A stretch of DNA of 64,000 bases, from contig OX438750.1 in assembly GCA_949316235.1 (NCBI GenBank), forward strand, positions 18,416,865 to 18,480,864, written 5' to 3'. Below, in pieces: positions 43,973-54,141 of the stretch; within the stretch, counting starts at the first letter, position 1; each line of letters opens with the position of its first letter. The notes under the pieces are model-generated. The model was not told the DNA's origin, made no database searches, and saw nothing but the letters and a program-made list of their open reading frames with translations. The DNA is from Oegoconia quadripuncta. Lineage: Eukaryota; Arthropoda; Insecta; Lepidoptera; Autostichidae. The translations under genes were made by a program, and so were the position numbers.

Positions 43973-46900
43973 ATGAATCAAAGAATGGATCACGGCGAGC
44001 CACGTAGAAAGTCTGGACGTATGAGGCGAGACAGAAAAGCTGTCAAGGTCCTAAAGGAAAAAGCAGCTGTGAACCTCTCGAAAGAAAAATCTGCTCTGCC
44101 TGTTACGAAAGATAAGAACACTCTAAAGGCCATGGTAATGAATGATAAAAACCTACCCATCCATCCGATAGATAGAAAAACTATAAAAATTCTAAAGCGA
44201 CCTAAAAGTGATCCCACGGGTGAAAAACTTTTGAAATTGAAGCAACCGAGTGTGGTTTTAGAAAAAGTTAAACAAAAAAATAATGTTCACATAGTTGAAA
44301 ATTGGACACAAACCGCAAATTTTCTCTCTCAGGGTAAGTAATAAAATAAATTACAAATCATTAGTTATTCAGTGACTAAGTAATTATATTAATAACAAGG
44401 ACATCGTAAAGAACAGCGTGACACAGAATAAACAAAGGTTTGCTACGGGCTGAAAATATAATGCATTTCGACGCAGATTTTATCGTGACAGCTCTCGTAA
44501 CCATATTCACACAGTAACACAATGCTTGTGTAAATGAAATGACTGAGCCAGACATAGTTTATCTAGTTACTATTCTATTTTTCAAGTTCAATAAACGGAC
44601 TAAGATAAACTTTACTTACAGACAAAGGCATCAGCTTATTAAAAACTCCTAGTGGAATTAAAGAAATCACAATAACTCCCAAGAAACCGAAGAGAAAAAA
44701 ATGTAAGCTTTGCCGAATTATGTAATAAGTAGACAACTAATAAACATCAAATCAGATTCTAAGTATTGTTAAAATTTCAGTGCGGTTAATGGATTGGAGG
44801 AAATTTCATAGACTAAAAGTCATATATGATTTCCTAGATGAGCTGGAAAAAGATTATCCAGCTATATGCACCGTCATCATTATTGGAAAAACAGTTGAAG
44901 GAAGGGATATAAAGGTAACCAAAATAATGAGGTAATTATGTAAGTATTGATATCGTCCTTCTAATTGTGTGATCATTCCTTTTCCTAGATGTTAAAGATT
45001 TCTAACAGCAACGCAACCAACTCCTCTGTCTGGCTTGACGGCTGCATACACCCTCGAGAGTGGATCAGTACTGCTGTAGTAACTTACATCGCTGATGTCG
45101 TTGTTAAAAATTTTACGGCTCTGTCTAATGCTATCACAAATAAAGACTGGTAAGATGTCAGAACTAAAATAATAGCTACGCACTTAACATTGTAGGAGCA
45201 TTTTTTGTATACACAGCAAAAGGTCAAATGCACATTCTACGAGTATCAAAATTGCGGTTTGCAGAAAGCAGAATATAAACACAGCTATTTTTCTAAATAT
45301 GTAAATCGTATTGTAAGTAGTTTGTTTACCTCAAATTACAAATCTACAATTGCAATTCAAGGTCTTTAACCTACTAGAGTGTCATTAATGTTGTCCCTAT
45401 ATTTACAGGCATATAGTCCCTGTACTAAATCCAGATGGCTATGAATATACACATACACGTGACCGAATGTGGAGGAAAAATCGAGCGCAATATGGAGGCC
45501 AATGTGTAGGTGTAGACCTAAATAGAAACTTTAGGTGAGTTGCCTTCGAGGCTCGTCTCTCGCACCTGAAATGAAATTTATGGTGGAGTTTCGGAAATTA
45601 AATTGTATTGCTATTTCAAGAAACTTCAATTTGTTACTAATTCATTCACGGGACAACACGATTATATCACATGATTCAGTGTTCTACAATATAGGGTCTT
45701 GGAATTATTAAATAATTTTCCCTACTACTCTAAAAGCCAAGTTATGAATAAAGTATAGTATAAAGGTATTACAACTAAACCCACAATAATTGTACATTCA
45801 AAAATTGGCAAAACAACCAACTTCGGTAAGGTTTACACTCAATCCAAATTTGTATGGGACCATCCTGATGGTCTCTCCGGAGACAATGCGAAATCTACGG
45901 TTGATAGAATTCTGTCCATGACTTTTCTAATCACTCACTGGACCATATTAATAAGGAATTGAAAAGGGTGGCGCTGGCGTGATCAAGAAGAGCTATATCT
46001 AACATTAAATTTATGCAGACTGAATATGATGACGAAAACAAGTTTATTTGCATGTTGACAGTTATGGCTGGGGCAACAACGGTGAAGAAGGTTCCTCAGA
46101 AGAGCCACACAGTTTATTCTACAGGGGGCCTGCACCTTTTTCGGAGCCTGAAGCAGTAGCTGTCAGGGTGAGAATAGAATTATATTTCTACATTTACCCA
46201 TTGGCGTGCCTAGGTTTTCAAAATATAATAAGGCCATAGTTTTTTATGATATTTACATAGCTAGCAAAATTTGACAGGTAACCAGTTCCAGTTCCAGTTT
46301 GTTTAGTGGCAACTCTTATGAATTTTGCCAGTGTCAAGTGAGTAGAGCACAACGATTCAGTTTGACAATTGCGAATGGGCTTATATGAATTTACCGCCAC
46401 TGTATTCACCACTTCTTTAATGAATTGAAGTAACAAATGAAACGTATTGTAACCTTCGAATTCATTTATTTTTCAGGACGCCATATTGGGTTCAAGTTCG
46501 TCGTTCAAAGTGTTTTTGTCCTTCCATAGCTACTTTGAACTAATCATATTCCCGTGGGGATATAAACAGGATCCGTGTCCAAACTATCTGCGATTACTTG
46601 AGGCAGGGACAGCAATGGCAAGGGTAACATGTCCACGTAAGAAACTAGTAGATTAGACTAAAGTGCAACAGCTGTAGATGGTGCTACTGGTAATAATAAT
46701 ATTTTCTTTACATTCATTATCATTAGCGTGTATTTGTTTAAATATTGTGTAGTTGTACCAATCGCCATCTTTAGTAACGTCATCTATTTTCATTTCTTAG
46801 CTAAACTTAAAATAAAATTATTTGTAGACATACTGTAGTATATTTTCATTTAACCAATTTCGAAGTTTCCATGCACGCTAAAGTAATTTCATAACCTATA

Positions 46901-47212
46901 CCTACTATATTTCATACCTACTATGGTAATGAAAATGACTGTACAAAATATAATAAAGTTTGTTATTTCCAGGCGATTTATGACAGTACCGGATACACTT
47001 ACAAAGTGGGCAGTACGAAAGATATGACTTATTTCGCTTCTGGAACCAGCACAGATTGGAGTTATGGTATAGCGAAGATACCTTACTCGTACATGATAGA
47101 ACTAAGGAGCAAGAAATATAGGTTCAGGCTGCCTAAAGACCAAATTATGGACACTTGCATCGAAAATTGGAGTGCTGTAAAAAGCTTAATGGATTATGTC
47201 GATGAACATTGA
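43973..47212 (+). CDS. Zinc carboxypeptidase CP1 (M14A) with a basic leader
   Basis: Predicted 451-residue metallocarboxypeptidase in eight coding exons: 43973-44333, 44622-44702, 44781-44914, 44989-45149, 45409-45534, 46062-46167, 46477-46623 and 46973-47212. All have GT/AG borders and consistent phases. Residues from about 151 (MDWRKFHRL) to the end form a full M14 catalytic domain: zinc ligands His213 and Glu216 (HPREW) and His340 (FHSY); substrate residues Arg268 (MWRKNR), Asn284-Arg285 (LNRNF) and Tyr392; catalytic Glu415 (MIELRSK). The specificity position (255 in bovine CPA) is Thr399, so neither the Asp of carboxypeptidase B nor the Ile of A. Exons 1-2 encode about 147 residues very rich in Lys and Arg, with no signal peptide and no propeptide fold. 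The acceptor 20 bases before the ATG implies an upstream untranslated exon. Removal of C-terminal amino acids is the family reaction; location and substrate are unknown. Confidence 0.85.
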
Positions 47213-47384
47213 AAAACATTGACTAATATTTGACGGTAAAATTCTAATAATTCGAATTTACTGGTAAATTTTTACAAGTATAAAAATTGTAATGGAAGTA
47301 AGTTATTGTTCATAAAAAAACAAGGTCAATTTGTGTTGTTAAGTGTTGTTACGCTTAAAAATATTGATAGTGTGTTAAGTGACC

Positions 47385-47390
47385 AATAAA
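47385..47390 (+). terminator. Polyadenylation signal of CP1
   Basis: AATAAA 173 bases after the CP1 stop codon, followed by a T-rich stretch (GGTTTTTTTTG). Confidence 0.6.
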
Positions 47391-47481
47391 TTAGGTTTTT
47401 TTTGCAAATGAGTCTTTTATTTCAATCTTGACATCTATTCGATTTATTTCAAAGTTATATACAATCGGCACTAAATAGCAT

Positions 47482-47487
47482 TTTATT
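47482..47487 (-). terminator. Candidate polyadenylation signal of CP2
   Basis: TTTATT on the plus strand gives AATAAA on the minus strand, about 325 bases after the CP2 stop. It is the nearest canonical hexamer I found. Confidence 0.35.
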
Positions 47488-47811
47488 CACAACTTTAATA
47501 ATTCCGCCAATACGTTGACTGTTCATGCATTACATTTAAGATGTATGTAGAGAATTCATTATCGATGTGTCCATGTTAAATATTATCCTGGCCCTTGGCC
47601 TAATGTAAGCTTTATGGATCAGACTGAGCATGGAATTAAATATTTGGAGGATATAGAAACAAGGACGTACGACCGACGGTCCCGCTAAAATTCATTAATT
47701 TAAACAAATACACAAAAATACTTTAAAGGACCAGTGCATGACGTTATATTTGAACCGACAATGCATTTACTACATTATTATTACATGGACAGATAACGTG
47801 TTTAAATTCAA

Positions 47812-50169
47812 TTAAGTTTTATTAGTAAAAACTGTACAATTCAAACACTTCTTTGATTCGACAAACCTTGTGAGCGCGATCACACCACTCAAGGCTTCTT
47901 TACAACAATCTATTATTTCTTCCTTGGGTAGCAGGAAGCGGTGCTCTTTGCTTCTCAACTCAACAAGGTACGAGAAAGGTATATGGGCCGTCCCATAACT
48001 CCAGTCTATACTTGTTCCAGCTGCATGGTACATGATATCCTTGAAGTTACCAACTCTGTACATTCGACCGGTTGCTTCGTAAATAGCCTGAAAGGAAATA
48101 GGATGATTAAATCTATAGAATTATAATTTCTTTATTGTAGCATCTTAAGAACCCATGCGAAATTGTAAACTTGGTGGTATGTTAGAAACAATACTTGTAA
48201 AGGATGACATTGGTTTATTTTACAATGTTGACAAATTGTTTAACAAGAACTTAGCGTTAGGTGTAAAGACATTATCATATAAAAACTAATTGTACCTTGG
48301 CCATAGCAGCACCTCCTTCGAGTAAGTTGACATAGTCGGGACAAGGGTCAGACGTGTAGCACCAAGGAAATGAGATCACTTCACTGTACGCGTGAAATGT
48401 TAAAAAGATCTTGAATGGCGTGCCTGAATATAAAATTAAATCCTGTAAAAATGTCATTTCTATTATCAACTTCTTGCTAATAGCAAACAACAAAGGAAAG
48501 ATATTATTAAGAGGATCAAACCTTAATCGCAGCCGTTTCTCGTTCAGAAAATGGCTCTAAGCCCCGATAGTTAATGTTGGTGGGATCGCCATTGGTTGTG
48601 TTGTCATTAGAGCATTGCCCCCAATGATTCCTGAAATAGTAATCTGTAAAGTATCAAAGTAGCGTACAAAACTTCATGTCGAAATTTTTGAAAAGTCGTA
48701 CCCGAAATTTCTATTTAAATCTACCCCAACAATGGTGTTTCCAAAGCGTGCTCTATTTTTCCTCCACATACGATCTATTGTATGTGAATGATAATAGCCA
48801 TCAGGATTCACCACTGGTAAAAAGTACCTTCGAACAAAGAAACAGATCATAAATTCACTTAAGCCTTCATTTTGTAAATCAACTTGCATTCCTTCTAGAA
48901 TTTATTAAGTTTCTTACCAATCTTTATTGGTAATATGATCACCAAGAGTTCTAAAGTTTGTAGCAACATAGTCTGCTATGTATGCGACAACAGAGATACT
49001 AATCCATTCGCGAGCATGTATTCCCCCATCCAACCACATGCCCGTATTACTAGCGTCACTGTTGGATATTTTCAACATCTGCAAAACAACACAAATTCAA
49101 ATTTCTACGCATGCAGCAGTTATTTGAATACATAGAAAAGGCACACAAACCAAAATGTCTCTTCCTTCAACAGTTTTCCCGATAGGACTAACGGTGCAGG
49201 TAGATGGATAAAGCTTTTCTAATTCGTACATCCATTTATTTACTATGTGTAATGGGTAAAAATCCTTCCAGTCTAATGCGAATTCTGTAATCATTGATTC
49301 TGTGAAGAATTTGATTTTAGATAAGATTGACTTTAGTTGTTTACTTGCCAACACTAAATTTATATAATTTCATCGGTATCATCATCGATAACGTTGACCA
49401 ATGAGAAACCGTTAAATTGGCAAGCGAGCGATGACCCAACCAATCGCGTGGCCACATCACAAGAGTTTGATGTTTTTGTTATCGACTTGCTAAGACACAG
49501 AAGAACCGTAACGATGACATGATGATTATGAATCATTACTCTTAAGCAGATTGTATATCAGAATGTTTATGATGATTCATGACGATATCAATGAAATTAC
49601 ATAATAGAACCCCAGATGGCAAAAATAACACGCGTATACACATGTCAATTACTTTATGTGTTCACTGCCTCTTTTTATAAGAGGATAAAAATTACAGTAA
49701 TAATACAATTACTATTTCGAACACACCAATCATCGAGTCTCAAATAAATAAAAGAAAATAATTAATATAAACATCCTTGATTTGGTAATAAAAGTTCATA
49801 TTAATCATACAAAAATATTTACCCCTAGCGAGGTTCGAACCCGCCACATTTAGCCGGCACTATTTCAAATGAACGTTATTCTTCAACCCAACTTTATACT
49901 TTTTACTAAAGAATACTGTTCAGAAAACCTAAATTTAGTTCCTTAGGTCATTGATCTACGATAGTTCATATAAAAATACTTACTGTTAGGTGATCGCACT
50001 CGCGGGCAAACAACTAAAGGGCTCCGATTTCGAATTTTCGGCCCATTGTCAGTCCCTGTTACTTGATATGCGATGTCTCTCTCACGCAATAATTTCTCCA
50101 CCGTGTTAGAGCGTGTACCTTCCACCATCACATCCATGGAATTGACACGGTCTCTGTAGATGCTGATAG
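47812..50169 (-). CDS. Zinc carboxypeptidase CP2 (M14A) with propeptide exon, 5' end unresolved
   Basis: Minus-strand gene. In transcript order: propeptide exon ending 49984 (start 50153, 50162 or 50169 depending on the AG used), then 49299-49151, 49078-48918, 48827-48702, 48630-48522, 48442-48296 and 48087-47812. The catalytic domain is complete: HAREW zinc motif, FHAY histidine, MWRKNR, LNRNF, the Tyr of IMYHAAG, and Glu in LVELRSK. The specificity position is Ile (GTSIDW), as in carboxypeptidase A, so hydrophobic C-termini are the likely substrates. The propeptide exon reads SMDVMVEGTRSNTVEKLL then RERDIAYQV, the C-terminal half of an M14A activation domain. It joins the next exon in phase 1 (49984 to 49299). 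Upstream exons with the rest of the propeptide and a signal peptide are not resolved; 50369-50328 (SLLSDLESISLMR) is a weak candidate. The frame has no in-frame ATG before the catalytic domain, which also argues for the upstream exon. Tail to tail with CP1, 600 bp apart. Confidence 0.8.
49359..49612. mobile_element. MITE in the CP2 intron, related to 56957-57092
   Basis: 'tttcatcggtatcatcatcg', 'gaccaatgagaaaccgtt' and 'gcgagcgatgacccaacc' correspond to the reverse complement of 57000-57090. It ends 'gaaattacataatagaacc', matching the other copy's terminus. About 254 bp, noncoding. Confidence 0.65.
49770..49860 (-). mobile_element. tRNA-headed SINE (family A), fragment
   Basis: Minus strand B box within 'ggttcgaacctcgctaggg' and the start of the body; the A box is lost. 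It lies in the CP2 intron. Confidence 0.55.
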
Positions 50170-50369
50170 CTGATAGCAGATAGTAAATGGAACAAATACT
50201 GAAATTGTATATGATGAATGTTGTTTCTTTGCATTTTCTCTTTCTCTCACTCTCTCGCTTTCCATATTCATGAATCAAGTATCACATTCTGAACACAAAT
50301 TAATAAAAACATAGATACAAGTTTTACCCGCATCAGGCTGATCGACTCAAGGTCCGAGAGCAATGACCT

Positions 50370-51294
50370 CTGGCGGCAACATCAGCCGCGTACATCTAAC
50401 TGGGCGGTTCTTGCGAACGAATTTATTTTACCTTAGCCCTTATTTTGTATGCTTTACACATTATGAATAATAAATATACTTTCAAATAATCAATAATTTT
50501 GTTGTACACGTTTCAGCTGTGTAGCATAGTTTATAATTATAGATAATACTGATGGGGCAAGTGAACTAGAAGCAGACTGAAATGATGATGATGGATAATG
50601 AATGAGCCAAGACAACTTCAGCACACTTACCACCTTTGGTGTCTAAATTTTTCAGAAAAGTCCTTTGGCCTTCTTTCAAACATTTTACGTCCCATAATAC
50701 GTATCTTATGTCGTTTAGTGCCACTTTGGATTTTTATTTTACTAGAATTTGGAATGAAATATCTGTTCCTCATTGAACCCAAAACATTAACCAGGAATTT
50801 TGACGTTCAATTGACATTTTCGATTGATTCAAATGTCATGGCCTCTAGAGCATTGATCTGTTAATAGAGACGTGATAATATGTACAAGAAATATCTTCAT
50901 CGACAATATCGACATGATCAATGTAAAGATTGAACTTACTGGTATTGTTGATTTTAATCTGAAAATTGTTGTAGATATTCTAATGTCTAATCTGCAAATG
51001 ATCAGAGAAGCAGGAGGATAGCAAACAATGCCATGTAATCAAGAGCTAAGAGCGCCGCCGTTGCCATCGCTCGATAATTAGATGTAATCAGATATTTTCA
51101 GTAAACGCCTCCCTACCGTCACCTACACACTCCCCTTTAATGAAACAGTCACCTACCATTGGATCTTGAGTGTCAAATCTCACTTTTAACTCACTCGAAA
51201 TGTTATCAAGAATGATCGTGAATATAAATAGACTGACTGTAAACAGTAGCTAGGCAAGGCAAATAAAAATTCGCTTCACCCCGATATAAATGCT
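50370..51294. other. Region between CP2 and CP3, no gene called
   Basis: An RTE-like 3' end may sit at 50550-50597 ('gaaatgatgatgatgg'). The missing 5' exons of CP2 should be somewhere here, but I cannot place them with confidence. Confidence 0.4.
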
Positions 51295-51299
51295 TTTTA

Positions 51300-51482
51300 T
51301 ATAATAATAATAGGTTAGCGCTTACCTTAAACACACAACACCTGATGATAGGTGGAAGCGCGTTCACCCGGAACCTTCAACTTATTTGTGAGACTGGCTA
51401 TCTTAGCTCAAACAGCCGCACCACAACAATGCTATCAACATTGCTGCTAAGCGGCAGACTTAGACAAGATGATGGTAGAATT
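51300..51482 (-). mobile_element. SINE (family C), decayed
   Basis: 'gactggctatcttagctc', 'aacaatgctatcaacattg' and 'gacaagatgatggtag' modules; head missing. Confidence 0.6.
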
Positions 51483-51939
51483 ATCGATAGTAAACGTTAT
51501 TAATTCAAATGATCCTTCAATGTTGTCATTATTTTCTTTCATATGTTATTTTAGTGACAATTCTAACTAGTTTCAATTATCTCTCTCAATGCAAATTCTT
51601 TTACCAACATGAAATATACATATATAACATGAAATATACGTATATCTAACAACAACTTTTCTTAAATTAGCTCATGAAGATAAGGTAATTCTTGTATTAC
51701 ATTTCCTTGACATGTCTTATAATACAATTTAGTTTTTAGTATATGTATGCGCATGAGAAATTTATAATTTTATACTTTTACACGCATTGACTAAAAAATA
51801 TTATATTAATTATAATAGTACCAAACTAGATCACGTCTCTGCAATAGATAAACGTCAACATGTTATACAATTATACATAATATTTATTCCTAATGGAATT
51901 CGAAACCGTACGCTGTATTTTTTAATTTTGGAACAACTT

Positions 51940-52010
51940 TTAATCACGACAAAAAACGACGCGTGTTAAATGTTTGACGACATTGTGTGTGTTGTGCGTG
52001 TGCATGTGCC
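51940..52010 (+). mobile_element. Microsatellite-linked repeat, copy 4
   Basis: 'acgacaaaaaacgacgcgtg', then 'tttgacgacattgtgtg' with a short TG run; same module as 6160-6225. Confidence 0.5.
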
Positions 52011-52803
52011 TTTTTCCGAATCTATCTCCAATGCGAGATCCGATGTGACTGCAGTTTTTTTGATATTTAAAGTAAAACTATTTGATGACTATTGGTTGTT
52101 TACATGGATGATACGTATTATTATTTTTCGAAGGTTTTCTATTCATTTCAATTCATATTATCAAATTAAATAATCGAGTGAGTGATTCACAGAATCAATA
52201 GTAAGGTATCCAATCTGTCGGTAGTCCGCTAACCAGGTTCGAAGCGGGGTGCGGCGGACCTTAAAGATGTCACGCTAAGCCACCTCAAATCCGAGTTCCA
52301 CGCGTTTACTTTTTTAACTTCATCATATATACATGGATTGGGCACTTTTACCTACATGGAAATCACAACAGCATTGTTTACCTTTAAAAATCTTAAATAC
52401 TCGTATTCTTTGACAAGCTCCAGGAAATTCAGATTATTTTTAACATTATTTATACCATTCACACACTGAGTTGCACATGTAGACCTTATAAAAAGACAAC
52501 AAGGTGTGAAGAATTCCAGGGGTTGACAATTAGTCGCTAACAAAGGTAGGGTGGGTCAGGGGTGGTAAACCAGCCCCTGCATTGTTTTTCATTAGACGCT
52601 GCATAGCTTGCCGCGCGTCGTCGTCTCGTGTAGGTAAGTACTTGGGTATAATATAATATTGTTTATCGAATATAATTTCATATGATTTTTGCAAAAGGTA
52701 GGTAAAATGTTTCCGTGAAGATCTAACATTTCTATATATTTAACAGTTCAACGACGGCACTTCAACCACGTTTTTTGACATCGCATTGATTTGTACAGAA
52801 GGA
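52011..52803. other. No gene recognised
   Basis: Contains a CG-richer piece at 52205-52300. No coding or repeat assignment. Confidence 0.45.
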
Positions 52804-53035
52804 GAAAGATGTTAGGTCATCTGATACGACACGACAACTTTATCAAGAACCTCATTGAAGGAAAAGTGGAGGGGAAGAGGAAGAGAGGAAGGCTAGAAAA
52901 ACATATATGGTACAAGTAAAGGAAAAAGTAAATGCCGTGTCGTATCAGGAAGTCAAAGAAAAGGCGGAATGTAGAGAAGTGTGGATAGGACTCCACCGAC
53001 AAGAGCATAGCTCTTATAGAAGAAAGAGATTTGTA
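52804..53035 (+). mobile_element. RTE-type ORF2 C-terminal fragment
   Basis: Reads GHLIRHDNF, NLIEGKVEGKRKRGR, VNAVSYQEVKEKAEC in successive frames, ending with 'ccgacaagagcatagctc'. Sister of 18510-18860. A related GRP-type scrap follows at 53270-53370. Confidence 0.65.
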
Positions 53036-53040
53036 TAAAA

Positions 53041-54141
53041 ATTCACAGTATGCGTACCCAGGTCCGAGGAAGGTCACCGAAGGTATACCTTCCGATAGCC
53101 AGGGGAGTCCCAACATAACCGTCTCGCCGTCCCCCAGCCAGGTAAAAAAAAAGCCGGCTTGTCGCACGACACCGCAGTATTGCACTTGTTTTAGGTCGTC
53201 CGTCTACGTTTTGTGACACCGTGGGGGCAGCTCCTAAGGTAACATGTTTTTTTTTAATTTCAGACACACCAATCAAAACAAGATGATTTCATCAAAGATG
53301 GGAAAAGAAAAAGAGGTAGACCGAGTATAAGCTACACGCAGCAGATAAAAGAGAAACTAACTACGAATGAGCATATATAAATATTTTGTAAACATCCATG
53401 ACTCGGGTGTATTTATATTCAGTTTAAAACACTTTTGTAGTTGATCTAAAAAGTTGTTCGATTATTCTCCTTCTGGCTCCATAAGTAGGATAGGCCTTAC
53501 ATAAGTATAAAAAAATTAAATGAGCCCAAACTCGATGAGTTTACTACTAGTAATTGAAGAGTTTCACTATCCACCTCCCCAGCTTCAACATCAGATCGTC
53601 TTATTTTCAAATGATTAACAGCCTTACACGTCCCCACTGTTGGGCCACAGATGCCTCTCACTGCGATCAAACGCAAAAAATTTTACGTGGTATACAACGG
53701 CAGAAAATTGCCATAGGAGGGTTATTTTCTTGTTGTAGTGCTAAATTCGTAAGATGATCAAAAAGAACTTGGGCCATAGACATCGGTAAATTGATAAATT
53801 TTAACCTCAAGAAACTTGTCAAACAAATTTTGGCATCTTGGTTGGATGATACATTTTCGACAAATTATCTAAATTTCAGTATTATTAACACTAATTATGA
53901 TTCATTAGCAATAATATTGCTATAATATCGCAATATGGATGCACTGCTATACATAAAATAATCGTGAAAAATATTGCCTGGAAACTACAGTAGGGCAAAA
54001 TGTTTTTATCAATTCATTAGCGATTTTAATGCACTCGGAGTGGGGCTTAAATGAATTCAAAATTGAATATCGAGGAACCATTTTGTTGATCCATTAGATA
54101 TTTAATATAACTTATTTGAATAGTATATTTTAGTTTAATCA
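53041..54141. other. Upstream region of CP3, decayed repeats
   Basis: 53041-53260 is an unidentified GC-richer block. 53270-53375 holds an RTE ORF2 scrap (KDGKRKRGRPS), followed by a family A SINE scrap at 53378-53425. From 53800 the sequence is AT-rich and leads into CP3; no obvious TATA or initiator can be defended. Confidence 0.45.

Noticed and set aside
43990..44217. Antisense 75-codon frame over CP1 exon 1
   Set aside because: Phe-rich shadow of the Lys-rich sense frame.
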